From: Saussurea involucrata
Lineage: Eukaryota; Streptophyta; Magnoliopsida; Asterales; Asteraceae
DNA length: 64,000 nt
NCBI GenBank assembly: GCA_033807775.1
Contig: CM066313.1
Coordinates: 58,749,984-58,813,983 of the forward strand
Direction: 5' to 3'
Numbering within the stretch: position 1 is the first letter of the stretch; each line of letters opens with the position of its first letter. The position numbers were made by a program, and so were the translations under genes. Shown one piece after another: positions 9,904 through 19,368 of the stretch. The notes beneath the pieces are model-generated. The model was given only the letters and a program-made list of their open reading frames with translations. It did not search any database and was not told where the DNA came from.

Positions 9904-12835
9904 CCTTTCCAGGGTGACACCTTCAGAAGAACATAATCCCCGACCTGAAACTCTAAATCCGACCGCCTCTTATCGGCGTAGCTCTTTTGCCGACTCTGGG
10001 CAGTAACTAATCGATCTCGTACCAACTGAATCATCTCAGTTGTCTTCAACACGACTTCGGTGCTCCCTAATACACGGTGACCAACCTCGCCCTAGCAAAT
10101 GGGCGTCCGACACTTCCTCCCATACAACATCTCGTACGGCGGCATGCCGATACTGGAATGGAAGCTGTTATTGTAGGAGAACTCGGCTAACGGAAGATAC
10201 TGATCCCAGCTACCCCCAAATTCAATAACACATGCTCGCAGCATGTCCTCGAGTGTCTGAATAGTACGCTCACTCTGTCCATCAGTCTGTGGATGAAAAG
10301 CTGTGCTAAAATGCAATCGTGTGCCCATCTCACTCTGAAACCTCTCCCAAAACCGGGAAGTAAACCGAGTATCTCGATCCGAGACAATCGAGACTGGCAC
10401 CCCGTGCCTAGTCACAATCTCCCGGATAAAAATCTCCGCGAGCTTCTCCGCCGAGGAGCTCTCTCTGATCGCCAAGAAGTGAGCGCTCTTAGTCAGACGA
10501 TCCACAATTACCCAGATAGCATCATTCCCTCGCTGAGTCCTGGGAAGTTTAGTGATGAAATCCATCGTGATCTGTTCCCACTTCCACACCGGAATTTCCA
10601 ACGGTTGTAACTTCCCATGCGGTCGTTGATGTTCCACCTTGACTTTCCGACAGGTCATGCATACCTCAACACATTTGGCAACATCCCGTTTCGTGCCAGG
10701 CCATCAATAATCTTCTCGCAAGTCTCTGTCCATCTTTGTAGCTCCCGGGTGAATCGAAAACTTGGACTTATGCGCCTCGTCCAATAGTATCTGTCGGTTC
10801 CCACCGGTGAATGGAACCCAGACTCTACCGTGCCGAGTCAACAACCCTCGACTATCACGGACAAAATTCGGGATTTCCACCGAAACTCTTTCACGTTTTG
10901 GATTTTCCTCCAAAACGGCCACCTCCTGAGCGCTTCCTATCGACTCCAGGATAGGTATAACCACTGTCAATCGCTGACACAAACCCCTCAATGGTTCACC
11001 GACCGAATGTCGGCTAAGTGCGTCCGCGACCACATTTGCTTTACCCAGGTGGTAAAGTATCTCGCAATCATAATCTTTAACCACATCGAGCCACCTTCGC
11101 TGACGCATATTGAGATTCTGCTGATCCATCAAGTACTTGAGGCTCTTATGATCAGTGTAGATCGTACACTTGACGCCATAGAGATAGTGCCTCCAAATTT
11201 TTAGGGCAAACACCACCGCTCCCAACTCCAGATCATGAGTCGGGTAGTTCGCTTCATGAGGCTTCAGCTGCCTCGAAGCGTAGGCTATGACCTTGCCGTG
11301 CTGCATAAGCACGACACCCAAACCTTGGTGTGAGGCGTCACAGTACACCACCAAGTCCTCCATGCCCTCGGGAAAAGTTAACACAGGAGCCTCGCATAAC
11401 CGCCTGCGTAGCTCCTCGAAAGCCTTCTGCTGCTCCTCACCCCAACTGAAGGCCGCAGATTTCTTCGTCAATCGTGTCATAGGCAACGCGATCTTGGAGA
11501 AATCTTGGATAAACCTTCGGTAATATCCTGCCAACCCTAAAAAACTTCGCACCTCGGTGGGAGTCTTCGGCACTTCCCACCGCATCACCGCTAAAATCTT
11601 TGCTGGGTCGACCATAATACCATCCTGATTCACGACATGTCCTAAAAATTGGACCTCTCGTAACCAGAATTCGCACTTGGAAAACTTAGCGTACAACTTC
11701 TCTCGCCTCAAAACCTCCAAAACCTCTCGAAGATGCGCCTCGTGCTCTTCCTTGGACTTCGAATACACCAGGATATCGTCGATGAACACAATCACCGATC
11801 GGTCCAACATCGGACTACACACTCAGTTCATGAGGTCCATGAACACTGCAGGTGCATTGGTAAGTCCAAAAGGCATCACCACAAACTCGTAATGGCCATA
11901 TCGCGTGCGGAAGGCCGTCTTCTCCGTATCCTCACTTCTTACCCGCATCTGATGGTATCCCGACCTCAAATCAATCTTAGAGAACCACGAGGCTCCCTGA
12001 AGCTGGTCGAACAAATCGTCAATCCTTGGCAAAGGATAACGATTCTTTACCGTAAGCTTATTCAGCTCTCGATAGTCTATGCACATTCGCTGAGACCCAT
12101 CCTTCTTCTTCACAAATAAGATAGGAGCTCCCCACGGCGAACAACTCGGTTTAATGAACTCCTTTTCAAGAAGTTCCTGCAACTGGGCGTACAGCTCTTT
12201 CATTTCCGGTGGAGGCAGGCGATATGGTGCCTTGGCCACCGGAGCAGCACCCAGAATTAGATCGATCCGAAACTCTACCTGTCGTTCGGGAGGTATCCCC
12301 GGTAATTCGTCGGGAAACACGTCAGCAAACTCCCTCACGACTGGCATATCCTCGGCGGTCTTCTTCACTTCGTCAACACACGTGTCTATCACGTACGCCA
12401 AGTATCCCTGCCCACTATGCTGAAGGTATCTCCGAGCCCTCGCAGCTGAACATATTGCCGAAGTCCGTCTAGGCAAGTCTCCCTAGACCAATAGTTCTCC
12501 CCCTCTTGGGGTTCGAACTCGCACTTGTTTGTGACGACAAACAATCTCCGCATCAAACGTATCCATCCAATCCATGCCCACAATCACACATAGCTTACGC
12601 ATAGCAATCGGAATCAGGTCGATGGGAAACCTCACACCCAAGATTTCCAGTGTGCATCCCCGAAACACATCCGTGACCGTCAAGGTCCTACCATCAGCCA
12701 CCTCAACTACAAGAGGACACCTTAACCGTCCTACAACTCGGCCCAAACTCTCGCTAAAAGTGCGAGACACAAACGAGTGAGTAGCCCCGCTATCAAACAT
12801 TACAACCGCAGGCACCGAGTTAACTAGGAACGTAC
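9904..12835 (-). pseudogene. Element B pol: protease, reverse transcriptase, RNase H, integrase
   Basis: Read leftward from 12835. The aspartic protease has FDSGATHSFVS, with its catalytic Asp at 12792-12794. Reverse transcriptase has [32 protein letters not shown] and the catalytic [11 protein letters not shown] near 11770-11790. RNase H has [11 protein letters not shown] and [10 protein letters not shown]. Integrase has the TMDFI, SDRDTRF and DGQSERT blocks carrying the D, D and E residues. All lie in one frame broken by stops at 12483-12485, 11823-11825, 10704-10706 and 10092-10094. The last two fall at family tryptophan positions. A spliced link to gag is proposed at 12836-12912. Confidence 0.93.
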
Positions 12836-12912
12836 CTAACATACAATTTAACAGCATATAAATACATCCGGTATAGAAAGGAAAGACAAAAAGAAAAAGC
12901 AAAGGGATGTAC
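12836..12912 (-). other. Candidate 77-nt intron joining gag to protease in element B
   Basis: Minus-strand donor GACAG|GTACAT (at 12912) and acceptor GTATGTTAG|GTACG (to 12836) bound 77 nt that are T-rich and contain a stop in the gag frame. Removing it joins gag codon phase 1 to the protease frame exactly, giving a Gly codon between VVT and TFLVN. Without splicing the two genes are in different frames. This is inferred from sequence only. Confidence 0.65.
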
Positions 12913-14056
12913 CTGTCACCACCTTAGGCGTCGCCTGCGCCTCATCCACCTTCAGCTGGTGAACTCTACCTCGAGCCGCTTTCGTCCCCGGCTGGCCCGC
13001 TCGACCATCTGTAATACGCAATGGGGCATTCACAGGCGCCCTCTGTGCCCCACTCCCATCTGCCACCCTCGCACTAGGACAGTTGGCCCTCACGTGACCC
13101 GTCTGCTTGCAGTTAAAGCAGACCATTAACGACACTTTACAATCCCGGCTAAAGTGACCGGACTGTCCACACTTAAAACACCCTTCAGATCTCCTTACTC
13201 CGGTATCCCTGGGCTTAAACCCGCCACTCCTCGAACCCGCGCGCGAATCTGTGAACTTCGACTTCTTTGGCACCGCAGAGATTGGCGTCACCGCCTGTGC
13301 CGCCTTCCTCTTCTTCGCTTGGGTCTCCAACTCAAGTTCCCTCCTCCGGGCCGCGTCCATCATTGCAGATAATGAAGCATACTGTGCCGTGCTCACGAAT
13401 TCCCTAATCTCGGTACGCAACATGTCCTTGTATCGAGACATCTTCATATCCTCCGAGGCGGCATACTGGGGGCAAAACAATGCCATCTCGGTGAACTTCC
13501 GATTCATCTCCTTCACCGTCTCTGTTGTTTGCGTGAGCTCCAGGAACTCCTTAGCGATCCGTTCCATCTCCACCGGAGATACATACTCTGCGCGAAAATG
13601 AGTGACAAACTCTTCCCAGGTCAAGGTAGTGCGTTCGGCAAGCGTCAATGTCGTAGCGCACTAGTCCTTCGCGCCATCACGAAGTAAGTTCACTGCAAAG
13701 CGAACCTTCAGATTGTCCGGGCAGCCACTGGTCAGAAAAGCACACTCCATATCGGATATCCATCGCATACTGATGATCGGATTCGGGTCTCCCTTGAACT
13801 CAGGCGGAGAACAGGCAGAGAGATCCCGATACTGGAACTCTCGGGTACGGGGCTGTCCCCCTGTAGGCGGTGGAATCGCTGCAATTCGCTCCTCCATCAG
13901 AACCACCACCTCATCTCAGATGGTTGTGATAATCTTGGGAATCGCCTCCCCGATCGCGTGTGCTACTTCGGCAGCAATCATCTCTCTAATCTGCTCCTCA
14001 GTGATCCCCGCCTCAGTCCGCGGCTCAGCCGCGTTGTTTCTTCTAGTGATGGCCAT
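12913..14056 (-). pseudogene. Element B gag (nucleocapsid with two zinc knuckles)
   Basis: The ATG at 14054-14056 opens the frame with a short N-terminus (ITRRNNA). The retrotransposon gag domain follows, with FEGD-like FKGDPNPI, WISDME and TWEEFVTHFRAEY motifs. Two CCHC knuckles follow, CFKCGQSGHFSRDC (13139-13180) and CFNCKQTGHVRANC (13079-13120). In-frame stops at 13916-13918 and 13661-13663 break it. The second is TAG where the family normally has tryptophan. Gag forms the particle and the knuckles bind genomic RNA. The reading runs to the candidate intron donor at 12912. Without splicing the frame ends at 12848. Confidence 0.9.
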
Positions 14057-14845
14057 TCTAGGAGAAGAAATTACAACGAGTTATTAGCACAAATAACTCA
14101 CCCTACACGCTCATGCTCCACTCCTTGGATTCCTCGTGACTTTCCCCGACCCGAGCACGGATCCTGTGCTTCAGGTAGTAGGAGCTCTACTACTACCCTT
14201 CACACCTATCCTTACTCGTTTCAAGTCCTGACCAGGAGTGTCCAAGTAGTTTCTTACCAACAAATAAACCCATATGCCCATACCAGCATACGCATACACT
14301 CTTCCTAGCTCCCTTAAAAAAATCATATCACCCCACTACCCTTGCTAGGACGGAATCCCCACTAACCCTGACGAGTCGCCTCGCGAATGTACAGTCGTAT
14401 ACAGTGTAAAACCAGATAGACGTTCGAATAAGAGATTTTATCCTAGAACGGTTGGACTCAAACAAGAGCTGCGCAATAGAACTAAATCAAGCATTCTAAG
14501 GCTATTCGGTTCCTACTACATACAACCTATAGTGCATTCACGTAACAACCTATCACGGCTAGCATGAATTCCTATTAGCAAGCAACAAACATACAGTGCC
14601 ATGTAATCCACATAAGCAATCTAGCATGCATACTCTATGATCTAGAAAGCGATAAAAAACACTAAGTACTGTACCTTCCCACTTAGCGTCGGCTGACTGT
14701 ACACACTGCGCCCTCGATCACTGTTTCTCAAACGGGTTTTTTCTTTTTCTTTTATTTTAAAAGATTTTAGTAAAAGAATTAAAAAAAAATTCACAACCGC
14801 AACTTGAGACCAAACACACTGAGATGTGTTTGATTCACTCAACCT
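14057..14845 (-). other. Element B leader
   Basis: Noncoding leader of about 0.8 kb between the primer-binding site and gag. I see no convincing gene, only poly-purine/poly-pyrimidine stretches near 14740-14790. Confidence 0.75.
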
Positions 14846-14861
14846 GGCTCTGATACCAAGT
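14846..14861 (-). other. Element B primer-binding site (initiator-Met tRNA)
   Basis: The minus strand reads ACTTGGTATCAGAGCC, with TGGTATCAGAGCC complementary to initiator-Met tRNA, a few bases inside the 5' LTR. Confidence 0.92.
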
Positions 14862-16541
14862 TGTAACGTCCCAAAAATTACAAGGAATTTAAATTTTTTA
14901 AAATAATGTATTTCATTATAGTCAAACCATAAATTAACAAATCCCATTGCAAATAAAACTAAACGTCGTTAATTTAAACCGTCAAATAAAATTCATGCAG
15001 CAGAAAAATCATAAAATTAAATCCCGACATTTAAAAGTGAAACTTGAACATCCTTCGCCTTGCGCTAGTGTGTACCGTCACGCTCGACTGCTACTCGCAC
15101 CTGAAATCATAAGATATTGGGAAGGGGTAAGCACAAAGCTTAGTGAATTCTACCACTACGCAGGTAGCAATTACACATATGTCACCCCTACTCGCAAGTA
15201 GGCAACCAGCACCACAATTACCAGTATAATTGCATATCAAGGTTTAAACATATAAACACATACCTCGGCCCCGCCGAGTCCTCGGTCCCACCGAGTTCAC
15301 ACATTGGATGTCCGTACTAGCTCAGTCCCACCGAGCCCCTCAGTCCCACCGAGGTGTACGCAAAACACATGTAATCCACATAATATAATAATTTACAATT
15401 AGCTATCACACCACAACTAGTTCACGTAAACATACTAACACACATAAAACAAACGCAACATATCTGCAACTCCTAGTCTACGCAGTGAGAAAAGTCACCT
15501 CAAAGTAACGCAAGCCTTCGTGATCAGCAACACCAACCGTTTAACTTCCCTCACCTCTTTCCACCTAGACACGCGTTAACAAACGTCAAAAGGAAGTCCC
15601 AACCCAACTACGATTACTAACTTACCAAAACTAAACATTCCAGCTTTCTATCTAAAAACACAAGTCTGTTCGGGACCTGTTTTACCCCCTTAAAACTGAT
15701 AATTCCAGAAACCAAAAACCATAATCACAAAGTCCCATGTCTTAGGGTTCCAGGGACATATCGCACGCGTTCTAACGATGTTCCTAGCCTCTTTTATGAA
15801 TTTTACAAAATCGCCTCGCAGAACAGCGAAAAACAGGACCTGTCAGTACAAAACGACAATTTGACACTAGCTATAGTCCGAACTGATTTTTCCGTAAAAC
15901 ATATGAAACTTTTTAGACTCAGAATGGGATATTTTGGCACTGATTTCACCCCATTACAATGTTCCTAGAATAAGTTATGGTTTTTACAAAACAGTGGCAG
16001 AAACTATATATTTCACATGAAATGATAACTATTGATTATTAAACCATTAAGTCATGACTTAAACCAAACAGACCCGGAAAACCTAATAGCTTACTGGAAT
16101 AAGGTTATACTAGGCTGGTCAACAGCCGTGCACCACCCACTGCCGCCTCTGGCGGTGGTGGTGGTTGGCGGCGGCGACGGTGGTTACGGTAACACTCTCC
16201 GGCGAAACCTCCCAACATCACCCACCCCGACTCACCCGCAACCTCACACCCGCACACACCCACACACCAGCACACACCCGCACCCTCCTGCCGTCACCAC
16301 GGCGGCGTGCAGCAGCGGCCCCACCGCCGGCAGCCGTGGCTGCGGCGGTGGTGGTGGCGGTTTACGGCGTTTCTTTGACAAACGACAACAACAAACGAGA
16401 AAATAGACGAACCTACCTCGACGAACCCTTCTTCCTCCTCTTTTCCGACCACACCCGCCGCTGATTCCCTCACGCCGGCGATCACCTTCTTCCTCCTCTC
16501 GACTCTCGCTCTCTCTCGGTTTCTCTCTCTCTCTCTTTTCG

Positions 16542-16578
<37 letters not shown>

Positions 16579-16885
16579 TCTCGGCCGAACACAACAAAAG
16601 GGGAGGGGGAAACACTTTTTAGGGTTGGCTAAACTAATGGGAAGGAGAAGAAAACGTGCAAGGGGAGGGGGGGGGGTCGGTTCTAGGGCCTAACCCATGC
16701 AAGTTTGGGCCTTGCCCCACTTTAGCCCCTCAACTAACCTCCAACACGCAACCTACCCACAATGACCCTATGTTAACAAAACGGTCCGACTCGACTAACC
16801 CCGCTAACGGAACCCACGATAAACATCAAAGCTTTTCTAACAAAAAGGAATTAAATAAAATACGTACCGGGATACGGGCTTTACA
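14862..16885 (-). repeat. Element B right LTR (5' LTR in element sense)
   Basis: The 2024-bp partner of 7482-9484. It lacks one short CCCACCGAG hairpin unit near 15340. It has about 33 extra GC-rich bases near 16300-16335 and a longer CT microsatellite near 16540-16575. Confidence 0.95.
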
Positions 16886-17039
16886 AATGATGAGCGTCGC
16901 GAGTAAGATCAAATCGTCGCAAAAGTTCTTAAGCGTCACAAAAATTGCAAATTGATCGCAACTTTCGTAAAAAAAAAACTTATCAATCACGAGACGTGCG
17001 GTAACTCGGGTACCGACGAGAACTAACCAACCAAACTTA

Positions 17040-17310
17040 CCGGAAACAAAAGATACTTACCGGATGAAAATGGTTTACCGGATGAGATGTGCTTTCCGGA
17101 TGATGATGGTTTACGATTTACCGGATAAAAGGAGTTACCGGATGATGTACTTTTCCGGACAAAAGATTCTTACCGGATAAAATTGGTTTCTCGTATAGTG
17201 CACAAAAAATCAACTTTCCGGATAAAATGAGAATTGAGACTTACCGGATAAAGTGAAAATTGAGACTTACCGGATAATCAAGAACTTACCGGATGAAACT
17301 TCCAACTCTC
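17040..17310. repeat. Array of TTACCGGATGA-like words
   Basis: About twelve variants of (A/T)CCGGAT(G/A)A occur at irregular spacing of 15-30 bp, most preceded by CTTA or TTTA. They are the reverse complement of the CATCCGG words in the next block. Element G has the same array at 50880-51045. Confidence 0.82.
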
Positions 17311-17449
17311 GTATGCATGAGTTTTTTGATGTTCAAGATGTTTATGCATGCATGTGATATTATATATTAAATCTATGTATAAAACAAATTGATGGTCAAC
17401 AAAAAAAGTAACAGTCAACAAGTACGACTTTTGCTGATTTTGAAAGAAA

Positions 17450-17670
17450 AAAAATGTCCGGACAATTTAGACAAGAAAAGAAAATATCCGGAGAGTTTAG
17501 ACATGCAAAGATATCCGGGACAATTTAGACAAAAATGTCATCCGGACAGATTAGGCATGAAAAAAAATATCCGGACAGTTTAAAAAATATCATCCGGACA
17601 AATTGATTTTGAGAGGTATCCGGACAAAATTTCAGGAAACTTACCCGGAAAGACTAGAAACGTCCGGACA
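17450..17670. repeat. Inverted array of TATCCGGACAA-like words
   Basis: About nine variants of (A/C/G)TCCGGACA, often followed by ATTTAGAC, occur at about 20-30 bp spacing. Their orientation opposes the first block, so the two could pair across an intervening segment of about 140 bp. Confidence 0.8.
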
Positions 17671-18236
17671 TTACGGCTGTGATTGAGAAATTCGATAGGG
17701 TTGCTTGATTCCACTCCTGTAGGGTTAGATTTTGACAAAAAACACAAAAACAAACACACCCAAATCGATTTCAAAGCAAAATATATCCTATTTTCCACAA
17801 ATCACCACAAAACTTAAAGAACACCAAAAAACTCAAGATTTGATTTTTAAAGATTGAAAGATTAAACTTTGAGAATCGATGTAAGCACACAGAAAAACAG
17901 CAGATATAAACGAGTAAACAATCGAGATTTAATCAACACAATTATTAAATCAATGAAAGAACTTTGCAAACCCGATTGAAGAACGATTTTTTTCAAGAAA
18001 ACTGCACTATTTCGGAAACATTCTGGGAGCTTTCTGGAAGTCGTACGATTAATCCAACCGGTTAGAATGTGAAACAAGATGTCCCGAAGCTACTGCCAAA
18101 AAATCGGGACGATCCGACGGTTTAATCTCCGTGAATAGGCGAAACGGCTGGCTGTGTTTTCCAGAAAAATCAACTACGAAAATTAAACTTTTTCTCGCTT
18201 TCGTTCGATTTCTTTCGTAACTTCAAATCACCGATT

Positions 18237-18252
18237 CGGCTCTGATACCAAT
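18237..18252 (-). other. Element C primer-binding site (initiator-Met tRNA)
   Basis: The minus strand reads ATTGGTATCAGAGCCG next to the right LTR, matching the plant initiator-Met tRNA 3' end. Confidence 0.92.
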
Positions 18253-18627
18253 TGTTAGACCCAGATTTAACAGGTAACAACGATTCAATGAGGAATAACA
18301 ATAATAGATAATGATTTCAACTTGTCATCCCTCTCACATTCAATAATAAGATAGTTACAAATGTTTGAATTAAAATCCTAACTATCTCTCTCTAAACAAT
18401 TTAGCTCTCGATGAATATGTGAATCGCTTATGATCGGCTAACCTAATTCTAAGGTTAACACTAACCTTATATACCAAGGCCTTAAACACACAGGCCCATG
18501 GCCCATCAAGCTAATCTAAGCCCATTTATGATTAAAGGCTTTTACAATTAATTAAATAAACTCTATAATTAACCTATATAATTATTTATATATCTTTCTA
18601 ATATGTAGGACATTTATGGTCCTAACA
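18253..18627 (-). repeat. Element C right LTR (5' LTR in element sense)
   Basis: The 375-bp repeat TGTTAGACCC...GGTCCTAACA pairs with 3668-4042, with about three differences seen by eye. The target duplication CACTC follows at 18628-18632. Confidence 0.95.
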
Positions 18628-18632
18628 CACTC

Positions 18633-19349
18633 TTATTTGGAACTTTCGTATCCTCAGTCGCTGATACTTCATATTCTCAGTGCTCCTCGTCCCTTACACC
18701 AATCCCTGAGGAAACTCCTACCTCAAAAGGTAAAGAGAAAATGGTTTATCCAAGACCTACCTCTGTCTCAAAAGATAAAGGTAAAGGAATTGTTTTTAAC
18801 CAAAATCCTCAGAAGGGTACCTTAGTACCTAAGCTGAATGCTTCTAAAGCTTCAGTGACCTACCTCTCTGGATCTAGAAATCAGATCTCTGGATCTATTC
18901 AGCGATCTACTCCTAGACTCAGAGTGGATGTCCTTGGTAAGAAATCTGAAGAACTGAATGTTCCTCCCATTTCTAAAGCCAATAGTTTATTTGGTGCTGG
19001 TCCTTCAAATTCAAAATCTAAAGCTCAGCATTTAAATAGTCCTAGAACTACTTTTAGTTATAGGAAATGTTATCACTGTGGACTTACCGATCATATTGCT
19101 AGTAAGTACCCCACAGCCACCAAAGCTGAAAAGTTAGCTAAGGTGAAGATTGCCCCCAAGGCAAAGAAGACCAACCCTGGTGCAAATCAGGTCAAGGTGA
19201 ATCCTACCACTGTGGTTAAGAAATTAACCAAAGTGAAGAAAGACAAAGCTGAATCTTCAAATGCTGCGAAGACTGCTGAACCTTCCATTCCAACTACTTC
19301 CACTGACAAATGTGTATACATGGAAAAATGGGTACCCAAGAAAAACTAA
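18633..19349 (+). pseudogene. Element A gag, C-terminal part with degenerate zinc knuckle
   Basis: This continues the frame cut at 3667. It is rich in S, K and P, with a knuckle-like CYHCGLTDHIASKY at 19069-19110, where the fourth metal ligand (normally Cys) is Tyr. Sireviruses of this type have a knuckle-like segment just before protease, so the change may reflect decay or this group's variant. The gene ends KWVPKKN with TAA at 19347-19349. The ending is shared with F and with the gag-only elements. Protease starts downstream in another frame. Confidence 0.87.
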
Positions 19350-19368
19350 TCTTCCTTTGTAAATGCAG
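19346..19368 (+). promoter_or_regulatory. 3' splice-like signal at gag/pol boundary of A
   Basis: CTAAT (19346-19350, overlapping the gag stop) is followed by a T-rich run and TGCAG|GT ending at 19368. F (43036-43051), D (54029-54043), G (48224-48239) and C (5847-5862) have the same arrangement at the same place. CTAAT matches the plant branch-site consensus. Its function is inferred only. Confidence 0.45.

Larger units (their letters stand above)
7482..16885 (-). mobile_element. Element B: Ty3/gypsy chromovirus (Tekay/Del type)
   Basis: The complete 9404-bp element is on the minus strand. It has 2.0-kb LTRs, a primer-binding site at 14846-14861, gag with two zinc knuckles, protease, reverse transcriptase, RNase H, integrase with a C-terminal chromodomain, and a polypurine tract. 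Target duplications AATGA lie at 7477-7481 and 16886-16890. The LTRs differ at roughly 35 substitutions (about 1.8%) plus short indels by eye. At the often used 1.3e-8 per site per year this suggests about 0.7 million years, a rough figure. Stops and a frameshift make it defective. Confidence 0.96.
16891..18236 (-). other. Element C leader, main part
   Basis: This is the 5' noncoding leader of element C after nested element B. It has two blocks of dispersed CCGG-core words in opposite orientation (17040-17310 and 17450-17670), then an AT-rich stretch toward the primer site. It resembles the leader of G (50477-52176). No ORF is supported. Confidence 0.8.
3668..18627 (-). mobile_element. Element C: gag-only non-autonomous LTR retrotransposon
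   Basis: Two 375-bp LTRs (TGTTAG...CTAACA) flank an internal region read on the minus strand. Target duplications CACTC lie at 3663-3667 and 18628-18632. Without nested element B the element is about 5.55 kb. It carries one gag-like gene and no protease, integrase or polymerase, so it must rely on enzymes made elsewhere. The LTRs differ at about three positions by eye. G and H have the same internal type. Confidence 0.93.

Noticed and set aside
17040..17670. CRISPR-like array
   Set aside because: The words are short, degenerate, irregularly spaced and inverted, in a plant retrotransposon leader. There are no cas genes.
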